From DATLFA01 sp039915945 (GTDB lineage Bacteria; Actinomycetota; Acidimicrobiia; Acidimicrobiales; WLNW01), in contig JBDSMH010000048.1 in NCBI GenBank assembly GCA_039915945.1, positions 1 through 64,000 on the forward strand: a DNA stretch of 64,000 nucleotides, in the 5' to 3' direction. Position 1 is the first letter of the stretch. Each line of letters opens with the position of its first letter. Made by a program: the position numbers and the translations under genes. Of this stretch, positions 1 through 8,260 are shown one piece after another. The notes below the pieces were generated by a model, which was not told the origin of the DNA, did no database searches, and saw only the letters and a list, made by a program, of their open reading frames with translations.

Positions 1-666
1 GGCGGCGCGGCCATCGTGCAGAGCGCCATCGACGCATTCGGCCGGATCGACATCGTCATCAACAACGCGGGCATCTTGCGCGACAAAGCGTTCCACAACA
101 TGGAGCCCGATCTGCTCGAGCCGGTGCTCGACGTGCATCTCAAGGGCGCCTTCTACGTGACGCGGGCCGCGTGGATCAAGATGCGTGAACAGAACTACGG
201 GCGCGTCGTCAACACGTCGTCCAACTCCGGTCTGCTCGGCAACTTCGGCCAGTCGAACTACGGCGCGGCCAAGATGGGCCTCGTCGGGTTGACCCGTGTG
301 CTGGCCATCGAAGGCGCCAAGTTCAACATCAAGGTCAACGCCATCGCTCCCGTCGCCTTCACCCGCATGACCGAGGCGTTGATGGGCGATCTCGGTCCCA
401 AGCTCAAGCCCGAACTCGTCACCCCGATCGTTACATGGTTGTGTCACGAAGATTGTCCGGTCACCGGCGAGGTCTACTCGGCGGGCGGCGGCGTCATCGC
501 CCGCTTCTTCGTGGGACTCACGCAGGGCTACGTCAATCCCGATCTCACGGTCGAAGACATACGTGATCACTTCGACGAGATCCGCGACGAGACCGGCTAC
601 GTGGTGCCGACCAAGAACAGCGACGAGCTACGCAAGATCTTCGGACAACTCGGTCAACTCGGCTAG
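1..666 (+). CDS. SDR-family oxidoreductase, 5' end outside window
   Basis: Only the last 221 residues are present; the frame is open at base 1, so the start and the Gly-rich NAD(P)-binding loop lie upstream. What remains shows the SDR core: an NNAG motif, the catalytic serine in NTSSNSG, and YGAAK with the catalytic Tyr and Lys. A tail of about 60 residues follows the fold (QGYVNPDLTVEDIRDHFDEI). A fold plus tail like this is typical of hydroxyacyl-CoA dehydrogenase domains of the MFE-2 type, so a 3-hydroxyacyl-CoA substrate is my inference; any other SDR alcohol substrate is possible. Its TAG stop lies in a CTAG that also holds the stop of the convergent gene. Confidence 0.9.
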   Translation, partial: GGAAIVQSAIDAFGRIDIVINNAGILRDKAFHNMEPDLLEPVLDVHLKGAFYVTRAAWIKMREQNYGRVVNTSSNSGLLGNFGQSNYGAAKMGLVGLTRVLAIEGAKFNIKVNAIAPVAFTRMTEALMGDLGPKLKPELVTPIVTWLCHEDCPVTGEVYSAGGGVIARFFVGLTQGYVNPDLTVEDIRDHFDEIRDETGYVVPTKNSDELRKIFGQLGQLG

Positions 667-1019
667 ATCGTGCGCGCCACCGACGACGCGTGATGCGCGA
701 TCATGCGCCACCCTGCGCCGTCGAGCGCGAACGCGTTGAGCGCCGCCACCGTGCCTCCACCGCGGGCATCGATGAGGTTCTCATCGTTCGTCACGAACGC
801 CATGTCGTTGCCGATGACCACGTGATGGTTGGTGACGATCACTTGCATCGCCGGGTTGTTGAAGATGGCACGCCACGACGCGCCGACCTGTGGCCATCCG
901 TGCAGCGTGGTCCAGCCGGGATGCGTGCAGGCCACTCGGTCGCTGAGCTCCCATACGGCGGCCATCGCATCGATGTCCCCGCGCTCGAACGCCTCGTAGA
1001 ACGCGCTGTTGGCCCGCAA
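663..1019 (-). CDS. SnoaL-like (NTF2-fold) protein
   Basis: Small alpha+beta protein of 118 residues with the pattern of the SnoaL/YybH NTF2-like superfamily: an N-terminal helix (NSAFYEAFERGDIDAMAAVW), a His-Pro-Gly segment (CTHPGWTTLHGW), and a C-terminal strand ending in WRMIAHHASSV. Members are small hydrolases, isomerases or unknown; no reaction can be assigned. The start is uncertain. TTG at 1019 is the only initiation-type codon I find in the open frame, which extends back to about 1139 and would add residues (DVTREAI) that fit the family. The gene ends in a CTAG shared with the upstream SDR gene. Confidence 0.75.
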   Translation of the reverse strand: MRANSAFYEAFERGDIDAMAAVWELSDRVACTHPGWTTLHGWPQVGASWRAIFNNPAMQVIVTNHHVVIGNDMAFVTNDENLIDARGGGTVAALNAFALDGAGWRMIAHHASSVARTI

Positions 1020-1152
1020 GATGGCCTCACGGGTGACATCGGAATCTGTTGAGGGCGAGTCGGCGCTGATGCGGACTCCTTCGACGAGCTGTGCGGAATG
1101 CGTGATCGTATACGCGCGCCGGAGGCCGCCGCGAAACCCTTACGCTTTCGGG

Positions 1153-1683
1153 GTGGAAGGATCGCCGATCGAGCGATTCGACGATGTGGTCGACGGGCTC
1201 TTCGACGTGCTCCGAGGGCGGCCGATCGTCGATCGAGTCATGTACAGCGTGACGGAGCTGGCCGACTTCAGCGTCTTGTGGCACCTACTCGGTGTAGCAC
1301 AGGGCTTGACGCGCGCCGATGGCTTCGAACGGGCGCTGCGTACCAGCGTGGCGTTGGGCGTCGAGTCGGTTGTCGTCAACGGGGGCGTCAAATCACTGTT
1401 TCGCCGGACCCGCCCGGTGCCCCAATTCGAACGCCCCCATTCGCTTCGTATCCCCAAGACGACGAGCTTTCCGAGTGGGCACGCGAGCTCCGCGTTCGTG
1501 GCCGCCGCGCTGCTCTCTGATGGCAGCCGCGCCAAACCGGCCTATTACGCGTTGGCCACCGTCGTCGCAGTGAGCCGCATCCACGTGCGCATCCACCACG
1601 CCTCCGACGTCGTCGGCGGCATCGTGATCGGTGTCGGACTCGGAGCCCTGGCCAAACGAGCCTGGCGCATCGCGCTCAGTTGA
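1153..1683 (+). CDS. PAP2-family phosphatase
   Basis: Type-2 phosphatidic acid phosphatase superfamily protein of 176 residues. The three phosphatase signatures are present in order: K-x6-R-P (KSLFRRTRP), PSGH (FPSGHASS) and SR-x5-H-x3-D (SRIHVRIHHASD). They form the vanadium-haloperoxidase-like active site that removes phosphate from lipid or isoprenoid phosphates, normally at the membrane. I start at GTG 1153 because TACGCT (1141-1146) sits six bases upstream, a leaderless-type promoter; earlier in-frame starts overlap the opposite gene. Hydrophobic segments around the motifs suggest a membrane protein, although it is short and has fewer clear spanning helices than classical PAP2 enzymes. 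The 3' end overlaps the next convergent gene by 8 bases. Confidence 0.85.
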   Translation: MEGSPIERFDDVVDGLFDVLRGRPIVDRVMYSVTELADFSVLWHLLGVAQGLTRADGFERALRTSVALGVESVVVNGGVKSLFRRTRPVPQFERPHSLRIPKTTSFPSGHASSAFVAAALLSDGSRAKPAYYALATVVAVSRIHVRIHHASDVVGGIVIGVGLGALAKRAWRIALS

Positions 1684-1849
1684 GCTGCGGCTCGGCTTCT
1701 TCGCTGAGCATCAACAACAGGCGCACATCGAGCAGGAGGTTGGCGACCTCATCACCCGAGACGAGGCTACGCCGCTGCATGTCGCCGAGTCCGCGGTCGA
1801 TGAGCGCAAGGGCTTCAGCGATCGCTTGTGTCTCTCGGGTCGACGTCAT
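1676..1849 (-). CDS. small hypothetical protein (57 aa)
   Basis: Predicted acidic helical protein (TRETQAIAEALALIDRGL, then NLLLDVRLLLMLSEEAEP). I do not recognise a family. Support for it being real: it fills the gap between two genes, has an ATG at 1849, and has a leaderless-type hexamer TAGGTG (1856-1861 on the plus strand, read in reverse) six bases upstream. A GTG at 1858 is an alternative start. Function unknown. Confidence 0.5.
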   Translation of the reverse strand: MTSTRETQAIAEALALIDRGLGDMQRRSLVSGDEVANLLLDVRLLLMLSEEAEPQLN

Positions 1850-2010
1850 CGTCTGCACCTACCTGTTGCTCGCACCACCATGCCGAAGAACCGGCCGGTT
1901 GTCTAGCTGCCGGATGGATCATTCGGGAAGGCGCACCGGGCACCTGCGGAGCCGGTCCCCGTACCCTAGCGGCCCGAAACCACCGGGAAGCGGTCATTAG
2001 AGTGCCCGTG

Positions 2011-2715
2011 ATGCCCACGCCAATGAAGGTGAGCATCGAGGCATCCCCCGCCGAAGTGCCCTTGGCCCTCGCCGACCTGCACCGCAGCCTCGAGGTCGGC
2101 CGCACCGTCCGCATTGCTCGCAAAGGGCCCGCCGTCGATCCTGCCGCGCCGCCCTGGGACGCACTCGTCCGCGGCGGAGGTTTCGTGGCGACCCCCACTC
2201 GCTCTGTGTATCGCCGCGAGCATTCGCTACCCGACTACGTCGCGGCGTCGATGCGCATCCTGCTCGTCGGCCTCAATCCGTCCCCCTACTCGGCCGATGT
2301 CGGCGTCGGGTTCGCCCGCCCGGGCAATCGTTTCTGGCCCGCCATGCTCGCGGCCGGGATGGTCGAGTGCGACCGTGAGCCTCGGCGCATGCTCGTCGAA
2401 CAGCACCTCGGCATGACCGACTTGGTGAAGCGCGCAACCGCTCGGGCCGACGAGCTCGATGACAACGAATATCGAGACGGGCATGCACGAGTGACCGCCC
2501 TCGTCGAATGGTTGCGGCCCAAGGTGGTGTGCTTCGTCGGATTGGGCGGCTGGCGCGTGGCCGCCGACCGGCGCGCCGTAGCAGGGCGTCAGCCACTGCC
2601 GATGGGATCGTCGATCGTGTACGTGATGCCGAACACCAGCGGGCTCAACGCGCACGCGACGGTCGATTCTCTCGCCGATCACTTCCGCGAAGTACAGCAG
2701 TTGGCCGATGGCTGA
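2011..2715 (+). CDS. mug: Mug-type G/T(U) mismatch DNA glycosylase
   Basis: Uracil-DNA glycosylase superfamily, Mug/TDG branch, which removes U or T mispaired with G in base excision repair. The key motifs are visible: GLNPSPYSADVGVGFARPGN (motif 1, with Asn in the catalytic position) and, near the C-terminus, MPNTSGLNAH (motif 2). About 65 residues precede the catalytic domain (EVPLALADLHRSLEVGRTVR and on); this extension is not part of E. coli Mug and I do not recognise it. Start at ATG 2011 is preferred because TAGAGT (1998-2003) lies seven bases upstream; ATG 2023 is possible. Confidence 0.85.
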   Translation: MPTPMKVSIEASPAEVPLALADLHRSLEVGRTVRIARKGPAVDPAAPPWDALVRGGGFVATPTRSVYRREHSLPDYVAASMRILLVGLNPSPYSADVGVGFARPGNRFWPAMLAAGMVECDREPRRMLVEQHLGMTDLVKRATARADELDDNEYRDGHARVTALVEWLRPKVVCFVGLGGWRVAADRRAVAGRQPLPMGSSIVYVMPNTSGLNAHATVDSLADHFREVQQLADG

Positions 2716-2743
2716 CGCACGCGCAAGATCGTTGGCAAAGCAC

Positions 2744-2776
2744 TTGACTCTGACGCGGCGTCAGCTAGTTCACTAG
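2744..2776 (+). promoter_or_regulatory. MerR-type promoter with 15-bp palindromic operator
   Basis: Directly before the MerR gene. A -35-like TTGACT (2744-2749) is followed by the perfect palindrome CTGACGC-G-GCGTCAG (2750-2764), then a weak -10 region around 2769-2776 (TTCACT or CACTAG). The spacer of about 19-21 bases with the dyad inside it is the classic layout of promoters that MerR proteins activate by DNA distortion. Autoregulation is inferred from position. Confidence 0.65.
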
Positions 2777-2781
2777 CGGTC

Positions 2782-3615
2782 ATGTACGGCATTGGCACGG
2801 TGGCACGCCTGGCGCAGGTGTCGGTGCGCACCTTGCGGCACTACGACGACGTCGGCCTGCTCCGGCCGGCCTGGGTGAATCCGGCAACGGGCTACCGCTA
2901 CACGCCGGAGCAGGTGCTGCGATTGCACCGCATCCTTGTCTTGCGCGACCTCGGCGTCCCCCTGTCCGAGATCGGTCAGCTGATCGACGACGACGTGACA
3001 ACCGATCAGCTGCGGGGAATCTTGCGGCTTCGTCAAGCGGAGGCCCGCGCCCGCCTCGCCACGCAGACGGAACAGCTCACACGAGTCGAGGTCCGGCTCG
3101 CACAACTCGAGGAGGGTCCGATGGCTGCCTTTGAAGTGATCGTGAAAAGACTCGAGCCGCTCCGGGTCGTCACGTTGAGCGAAGGCCCGGTCGCTTTCGA
3201 CGAGATCGGCGAAGCGTGCGGCCGCATGTATCCGAAGCTGCACGCCGCACTGGCGCGGCATCAAGTGGCATTCGATGGCTTGTCCCTCACCTTGTACGAA
3301 GACACCGACGACGAGGATCGGCCTCTGCGACTCACGACCGCGCTGCAGGTCCCGAGCGAAGTGACCATCGAAGGTGACGGTCTGGCCACGATCGAGTTGC
3401 CGGCAGTCGACCGAGCCGCGACGACAGTTGTGCGGGGCGCGCCCGACCAATTTCACGATGCGTTCCGCGCGATCCATGAATGGGTCGAGCAGACCGGCGA
3501 CCGGGCGACACGCTACGAACGGGAGCTCTACATCGACTGCGACGGCCTCCGCGACACATGGGTTACCGAGTTGCAGACGATCTTGGAGCCCAGGCGGACG
3601 TCGTTGGCCGGTTAG
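2782..3615 (+). CDS. MerR-family regulator with GyrI-like effector domain
   Basis: A 277-residue BmrR/TipA-like regulator. Residues 1-70 form the MerR winged helix-turn-helix (YGIGTVARLAQVSVRTLRHY, then YRYTPEQVLRLHRILVLRDL). A helical linker of about residues 75-115 (RLRQAEARARLATQTEQLTR) forms the dimer coiled coil. Residues about 120-277 resemble a GyrI-like/SOUL small-molecule-binding domain (FEVIVKRLEPLRVVTLSEGP). Such proteins sense hydrophobic or cationic drugs and activate efflux genes. No efflux gene is adjacent, so its target beyond its own promoter is unknown. The palindrome at 2750-2764 is the likely operator. Confidence 0.9.
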   Translation: MYGIGTVARLAQVSVRTLRHYDDVGLLRPAWVNPATGYRYTPEQVLRLHRILVLRDLGVPLSEIGQLIDDDVTTDQLRGILRLRQAEARARLATQTEQLTRVEVRLAQLEEGPMAAFEVIVKRLEPLRVVTLSEGPVAFDEIGEACGRMYPKLHAALARHQVAFDGLSLTLYEDTDDEDRPLRLTTALQVPSEVTIEGDGLATIELPAVDRAATTVVRGAPDQFHDAFRAIHEWVEQTGDRATRYERELYIDCDGLRDTWVTELQTILEPRRTSLAG

Positions 3616-3616
3616 C

Positions 3617-4579
3617 TCAACGGTTGGGTGCCAACGCGCGGATCGCCTCGCGGGTATCGATGCCGCCGAGGCCCATCACCATCAACGCCGGCGTGGTGAT
3701 GCCGGCATCGATGTAGCGCTGGATGTGGGCCCGGCACTGATCCGCGTCGCCGTTGGGAATGAGGTCATCGACGAGTGAATCGGGGATCTTGTCGAGCGCG
3801 CCCTTGCGATCGCCGGCCGCCCACTGTGCCCAGTGCTCGGCCAGCATGTCGCCGCGCCCGAGCCACTCGTGGAAGGCGCGGTAGACCGGCACATTCAGGT
3901 ACGCGGCCATGGCGAACTTGGCCGCGGGCAACACTTGCTCGCGGTCGGGGTTGGGGCACACGAAGATGCGCGCAACCACCTCTTTGTCAGGGCCTTGCGC
4001 GTTGACGATTGCCGACACCGTTTTGGCGTCGCTGGCCGACAGCCAGTTGACGATGGCTCCATCGGCGTGGCGCCCCGCAAGGCGCAACATGCCCTCGCGC
4101 AGCGCGGCGACGAGGATCGGCACCGGCTGCTCGGGTACGAGGCCGAGGCGGAACCCTTTGACGGAGAACGTGTCGTAGTCGTTGCTGACCTTTTCGCCTG
4201 CGAGCGCAGAACGTAAGAAGTGCAGCGTGTCGCGAACCCGCTTGTAGGGCTCGGTGAACGGCACGCCGTTCCACGATTCGACGATGACGTTCGACGAAGC
4301 ACCGATGCCCGCCACGAAACGTCCGGGCGCGGCCGCCGCAAGCGTGGCGATCGATTGTGCCAACAGGCCCGGACCACGTGTGTAGACGGGCAGGATCGCC
4401 GTGCCGAGGCGCAGCGACGGCGTCCACACCGAGGCCAATGCGAGCGGGGTGAACGCGTCGGTGGTGTTGGTCTCGGCCGACCAGAGATCGGTGTAGCCGA
4501 GGGTCGCCAGTTCCTCGAAACGGGCGCGTTGTTCGTGGAGGGGTCCCGCAAATGGAACAGTCATGCCGTAGCGCTGCAT
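3617..4579 (-). CDS. LLM-class F420-dependent oxidoreductase
   Basis: Luciferase-like (beta/alpha)8-barrel monooxygenase or dehydrogenase, 320 residues. N-terminal barrel strands are evident (YGMTVPFAG, LGYTDLWSAETNTTDAFTPL), then the conserved LGTAILPVYTRGP and GRFVAGIGASS segments and a C-terminal DADQCRAHIQRYIDAGITTP. Actinobacterial members mostly use coenzyme F420, and cofC in this window shows the cell makes it; substrate unknown. The start at ATG 4579 is chosen because TACGGT (minus strand, 4586-4591) lies six bases upstream. An ATG 36 bases earlier (4615) is unlikely for that reason. Confidence 0.85.
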   Translation of the reverse strand: MQRYGMTVPFAGPLHEQRARFEELATLGYTDLWSAETNTTDAFTPLALASVWTPSLRLGTAILPVYTRGPGLLAQSIATLAAAAPGRFVAGIGASSNVIVESWNGVPFTEPYKRVRDTLHFLRSALAGEKVSNDYDTFSVKGFRLGLVPEQPVPILVAALREGMLRLAGRHADGAIVNWLSASDAKTVSAIVNAQGPDKEVVARIFVCPNPDREQVLPAAKFAMAAYLNVPVYRAFHEWLGRGDMLAEHWAQWAAGDRKGALDKIPDSLVDDLIPNGDADQCRAHIQRYIDAGITTPALMVMGLGGIDTREAIRALAPNR

Positions 4580-4638
4580 GGCTCGACCGTACTGCGGGGC
4601 CCCGTTCGTTGTCACACCCCCTCGTCATACTGATCTCC

Positions 4639-4797
4639 ATGAGCAATCAGTTGACCCTCATCGAGTTCCCCACCGGTTGGCAGCTCGACGAACGCGCCCG
4701 TGAGGTCGGCCGCCGCGGCTTGGCGGCCGCCCGAGCAGCGCTGTCCGCCGCACGGGCGCGCGAACTCGACGCCGTTCCCACCGCCGACGCAGCCTGA
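4639..4797 (+). CDS. small hypothetical protein (52 aa)
   Basis: A short frame reading MSNQLTLIEFPTGWQLDERA and then an Ala/Arg-rich helix. It starts 60 bases from the divergent F420 oxidoreductase gene, with CATACT (4626-4631) seven bases before ATG, fitting the leaderless pattern. I do not recognise the family. The strongly helical, positively charged second half may bind nucleic acid or a partner, but that is only a guess. It could be a chance frame. Confidence 0.45.
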   Translation: MSNQLTLIEFPTGWQLDERAREVGRRGLAAARAALSAARARELDAVPTADAA

Positions 4798-4888
4798 CCG
4801 TTGCGGTTCCCGGCTACCCTCCCGTGGGCTACCGCCCCGCGGTTGCCCCTCCCCTCACCATCGTCCGGTCCGCATTCGGAGCCAACCC

Positions 4889-5443
4889 TTGCCGTGCAGC
4901 CGCGCTGTTCGTCTGTTGTTCGTTGCCGGCGTCGCCCTGGCACTCACTGCGTGCCAGCACCGCGGCTCGGCCACCCCTCGCCCTCCAGACACCGCAGTGG
5001 TGGTCAGGGTGGTCGACGGTGACACCCTCGTACTCGACCTGAGCGGATCAGACGAGCGGGTGCGTCTGCTCGGCCTCGACACCCCCGAAACCGTGGACGA
5101 AAACCGGCCCGTGCAGTGCTTTGGCCACGAAGCGTCGAGCTATCTCGCCGCGCTGCTACCCCGGGGCAGCACCGTGCGACTCGAACGCGATGTCGAGGCT
5201 CGCGATCGGTACGGCCGGTTGTTGGTCTACCTCTACCGGGCCGACGACGGGTTGTTCGTCAACGCCGCGCTGATCGAGGGCGGCTACGCCACGACGCTGT
5301 CGATCGCGCCCAACACCATGCGGGCCCATGACTTCGAGGTGCTGCGGGTGCAGGCCCAGCGGGACAAGCGGGGGCTGTGGGGGGCCTGCAGTTCCTTCGG
5401 CAGCCCGGCCGACTCCCCGACGACCACGCGCGCCGCACGATAA
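4889..5443 (+). CDS. secreted thermonuclease-like lipoprotein (SNase fold)
   Basis: Staphylococcal-nuclease-fold protein of 184 residues. A lipoprotein signal peptide opens it (RAVRLLFVAGVALALTAC, lipobox LTAC), so it is probably anchored on the outer face of the membrane. The SNase core follows: VVRVVDGDTLVL with the Ca-binding Asp, RLLGLDTPE with catalytic Arg, then DRYGRLLVYLY and DKRGLWGACS. Expected activity is Ca-dependent DNA and RNA cleavage. The start is uncertain: TTG 4889 gives a standard signal peptide and has CGGAG eight bases upstream, while longer in-frame versions add non-signal sequence. Confidence 0.85.
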   Translation: MPCSRAVRLLFVAGVALALTACQHRGSATPRPPDTAVVVRVVDGDTLVLDLSGSDERVRLLGLDTPETVDENRPVQCFGHEASSYLAALLPRGSTVRLERDVEARDRYGRLLVYLYRADDGLFVNAALIEGGYATTLSIAPNTMRAHDFEVLRVQAQRDKRGLWGACSSFGSPADSPTTTRAAR

Positions 5444-5491
5444 ACGGCTGGGCCGTGGGCAATGGCCGGGCCGTCCACTACCGTGGCGCTC

Positions 5492-6328
5492 GTGACCGCG
5501 TTGTCAGAGCGCCTCGGCTTTCGCGCATCCGATCGAGTGGTGATCCTGTCGGGCGATCTGCTTGGCTCGTGTCACGCCGCCAACATCGGCGTCTACGAGT
5601 CGATGCGCATGGGCATGGTCACGAGTTCGTCGCTCATGGTGCCGTGCCCCTGGGCCCGCCACGCCGCGGCGGCCTACCGGGGCGAGTCGGTGGGCGTGCA
5701 TCTGACCCTCAACTCCGAACTCGACGAGTACCGCTGGGGTCCCATCACTCATGCCCCGTCGCTCTGGGACGGCGACGGCGGGTTCCCCCGCACGCTCGAT
5801 GACCTGTGGGATCACGCCGACCTCGACGAGGTCCGCCGTGAGGCACGATCGCAGCTCGAGCGGGCCGTGTTGTGGGGATTCGACATCACGCATCTCACCA
5901 GCCATCTCGGGGCACTCGAACAGCGGCCCGAGTTCTTCGACATCTATCTCGACCTCGCGCTGGAGTTCCAACTGCCGTTGCGCCTGCCCAACAGCGATGC
6001 CGAACGCCACGTCGGCTTTCCGTTGCGTCAACTGGCAGCGGACGAAGGCGTGTTGTTCCCGGACCGCCAGCGCGCGCTGCGCAACGCCGGCAAGCGGGCC
6101 ATCGAGCGCGCCATCGAGACCCTCGAGCCGGGAGTCACCGAGATCGTGGTCGAGCCGGCGGCCGACACCCCCGAGCTACGGGCAATCGACCCGCACTGGT
6201 CCGCCCGCGTCGAGCAACTCGAGTTCGTCACTCGTGACAGCAGCCTGCGCGCCGCGTTCGAACGGGCGTCGGTCAAGCTCATCGACTACGAACTGCTGCG
6301 AGAGTCGCAGCACCAAGTTCAGAACTGA
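5492..6328 (+). CDS. YdjC/ChbG-family carbohydrate deacetylase-like protein
   Basis: ChbG/HpnK (YdjC-like) polysaccharide-deacetylase-fold protein, 278 residues. Metal and catalytic residues typical of the family are visible: the Asp in RVVILSGDLLGSCHAANIGV, the His in SVGVHLTLNSE, and His residues in DITHLTSHLGAL. Known relatives deacetylate chitooligosaccharides or process hopanoid and glycolipid precursors; the substrate here is unknown. I start at GTG 5492 because TACCGT (5479-5484) lies seven bases upstream; an ATG at 5462 is the longer alternative. It overlaps the convergent SCP2 gene by 10 bases. Confidence 0.8.
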   Translation: MTALSERLGFRASDRVVILSGDLLGSCHAANIGVYESMRMGMVTSSSLMVPCPWARHAAAAYRGESVGVHLTLNSELDEYRWGPITHAPSLWDGDGGFPRTLDDLWDHADLDEVRREARSQLERAVLWGFDITHLTSHLGALEQRPEFFDIYLDLALEFQLPLRLPNSDAERHVGFPLRQLAADEGVLFPDRQRALRNAGKRAIERAIETLEPGVTEIVVEPAADTPELRAIDPHWSARVEQLEFVTRDSSLRAAFERASVKLIDYELLRESQHQVQN

Positions 6329-6708
6329 GTGCGTTCGCGCAGCGACTGACAGGTCGCCGCGAACTCGGCGCTCTCGAATAGCGGCTGCAGCCGCAAGAGG
6401 TACGCCGCGTAGTCGCCGTCGACCTTGAGATCGCCCCGCATGTACGCGACCTCGCGGTCGACCTCGCCGCGCGCCAGTGCAATGGCGTGCGCATAAGAGA
6501 CCTGCAGGGTGCAATCGACGGGATCGCGTTTGCCCATCGACATCTCCGTGAGGCGGCCGTCGACGAAGCGAAGCACGAACTGCAGCTTGCCCGACGGTGC
6601 CGAGGCGACCTGGCATTGCAGCGTTGCGCCGACGCCGGGGCGCGGCGGCCATGACGCGGCCGCGTCGGTCAACAGTGCGAACCATTCGTCGGTGAGAAAG
6701 GCGGCCAT
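6319..6708 (-). CDS. SCP2 sterol-transfer-domain protein
   Basis: A 129-residue stand-alone SCP2 domain: N-terminal helix (MAAFLTDEWFALLTDAAASW), five-stranded sheet segments (LQFVLRFVDGRLTEMSMG), and the conserved ALARGEVDREVAYMRGDLKV followed by a C-terminal LRLQPLFES helix. These domains bind sterols, acyl-CoAs or other lipids in the cytosol. TAGACA lies six bases before the ATG (minus strand, 6715-6720). The adjacent mycothiol amidase points the same way on the strand but has its own promoter. Confidence 0.85.
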   Translation of the reverse strand: MAAFLTDEWFALLTDAAASWPPRPGVGATLQCQVASAPSGKLQFVLRFVDGRLTEMSMGKRDPVDCTLQVSYAHAIALARGEVDREVAYMRGDLKVDGDYAAYLLRLQPLFESAEFAATCQSLRERTQF

Positions 6709-6728
6709 GCCGCTTGTCTAGCGGACGA

Positions 6729-7604
6729 TCAACGCGTCGAGCCAACGAACTCGCGCACGCCGGCGAACAGATCGTCCTCGGGGATCTCGGTATTCACCAG
6801 CGCGCGGGCGAGCATGTAGTCGTCCCACGGGTGCACCGTGCGGGCGACGTCGACCGGCAGACCGAACCAGAAACGCTCGTTGGGATCGACCTGCGTACCG
6901 TGCGCGAGCAGCGCATCGACGCGCACCTGGTAGTAATCGCCGACCTCGATGCGGGTGGTCACCTTGTCGTCGGTCGAGGGGCGGGTGAACCAGCCCTCAC
7001 CGTACGGAGACTCGAGGCCCAGCTCGAGGAACTTTTCGTGCATCGCCTTGATGCGAGCCATCGACCAGGTCGTGTAATACATCTTGAGCGGCTGCCACGG
7101 CTCGCCGAGCCCGGGATACGCGTCGGGGTCGCCGGCGGCATCGAAGGCGGGGACGCTGATGTCGTTGACCCGCACATGATCGGGGTGTTGATAGCCCTGC
7201 TGGTCATCGGCGTAGGTGACGATCACGTGGGGTCGACGTTGACGGATGATGGCGACCAATCGGCCCACAGCCTCGTCGAGTGGCGCGCGATGAAAGCTGT
7301 CGGGATTGTCGTTGGACGGCGTGTCCTTCATGCCCGAATCGCGATAGCCGAGCATGTGCACGTGTTCGTAGCCGATGATCTCGGCCGCAACCTGCAACTC
7401 ACGGCGACGAATCGCGGCCAGGTTCTCACGGATCTCCGGAGAATCGAGCGCCTTGTTCAAGATGTCGCCCTCTTCGCCACCGGTGCAACACACCAGTGTC
7501 GACTCGACACCCTCGTGGCGATAGCGAGCGACGGTGGAAGAACCCTTCGATGCCTCGTCGTCAGGATGCGCATGGACGGTGAGCAGGCGAAGCGGTGCAG
7601 TCAT
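6729..7604 (-). CDS. mca: mycothiol S-conjugate amidase (Mca)
   Basis: Zn-dependent PIG-L-family amidase of 291 residues. It cleaves mycothiol S-conjugates to glucosaminyl-inositol and a mercapturic acid for export, so detoxifying electrophiles in the cytosol. Metal-binding motif HAHPDDE (His13, Asp16) and HPDH (residues 140-143) are present. EASKGS right after the first motif, the YQPLK-like WQPLKMYYTTWS and the end NTEIPEDDLFAGVREF match Mca rather than its paralogue MshB, which deacetylates GlcNAc-Ins. TACCGT lies eight bases before ATG (minus strand, 7613-7618). The gene is good evidence that the organism makes mycothiol, hence is an actinobacterium. Confidence 0.92.
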   Translation of the reverse strand: MTAPLRLLTVHAHPDDEASKGSSTVARYRHEGVESTLVCCTGGEEGDILNKALDSPEIRENLAAIRRRELQVAAEIIGYEHVHMLGYRDSGMKDTPSNDNPDSFHRAPLDEAVGRLVAIIRQRRPHVIVTYADDQQGYQHPDHVRVNDISVPAFDAAGDPDAYPGLGEPWQPLKMYYTTWSMARIKAMHEKFLELGLESPYGEGWFTRPSTDDKVTTRIEVGDYYQVRVDALLAHGTQVDPNERFWFGLPVDVARTVHPWDDYMLARALVNTEIPEDDLFAGVREFVGSTR

Positions 7605-7657
7605 CGCGGGTCACGGTATCGCGTCGATCCCTGAAATCGGCCCATTACTCTGATGCG

Positions 7658-8260
7658 GTGCGTCGCCACTTCCCGCTGGGCCGTCTGGCCTTTCTCGCGC
7701 CGGTCTTTCTCACGCTATGCCTGGCCCTCGCGGTGATGCTCACCGCGTGCTCGACATCGGGCCGCGAACTCCGAACACCCGGCCCCACCCGCCCGCCATC
7801 GGCCGTGATATCCGCGGGCACGATGGACTTCACGCTGGCCGATGCCACGGCCACCGGTGAGCTCGCCGAGAGCCACGGGGCCGAGTTCGGCGGCATCGCG
7901 CCCCCGATCAGTTGGGGTCGTGTGCCCGACAAGGCCAAGTTCTTGGTGCTCGTTGCCGATATCCCGCGGGCCGACTTCGGCACCGAGGACAAGTCCGTGC
8001 TCTGGCTCGTGCCCAATATCTCGCCGACGAGCGAAGGGATCCTCGAGGGTCTCAACCCCGACGGCGATGTCTACATCGCGTGGAGCGGTCCGACCATCGG
8101 GCGGGGCGAACAGGTCAAGGTGCGGTTCCGGCTCTATGCAGTCACCAAGCCGCTCGAAGACTCCACCGAGTCGCCTTTAGAAATCGTCGTTCGGCTCGAT
8201 AAGCAAAACGTGGGCAAGTCCGAGTTCGTCGTTCCCTTCGCACCCAAAGTCACGTCGTGA
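7658..8260 (+). CDS. PEBP/YbhB-family lipoprotein
   Basis: Phosphatidylethanolamine-binding-protein (Raf kinase inhibitor) family, 200 residues. A signal peptide with lipobox (LTLCLALAVMLTAC) predicts a membrane-anchored extracytoplasmic protein. The PEBP core shows GGIAPPISWGRVPDKAKFLVLV, LWLVPNISPTSEGILEG and the final FRLYAVTKPL. Ligand unknown. GTG 7658 is the start, with TACTCT (7646-7651) six bases upstream. The stop codon overlaps the GTG of lemA by four bases (GTGA), so the two are cotranscribed. Confidence 0.85.
   Translation: MRRHFPLGRLAFLAPVFLTLCLALAVMLTACSTSGRELRTPGPTRPPSAVISAGTMDFTLADATATGELAESHGAEFGGIAPPISWGRVPDKAKFLVLVADIPRADFGTEDKSVLWLVPNISPTSEGILEGLNPDGDVYIAWSGPTIGRGEQVKVRFRLYAVTKPLEDSTESPLEIVVRLDKQNVGKSEFVVPFAPKVTS

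Noticed and set aside
6714..7634. Plus-strand open frame opposite the mycothiol amidase
   Set aside because: Mirror frame of Mca, whose zinc motifs and length are clear.
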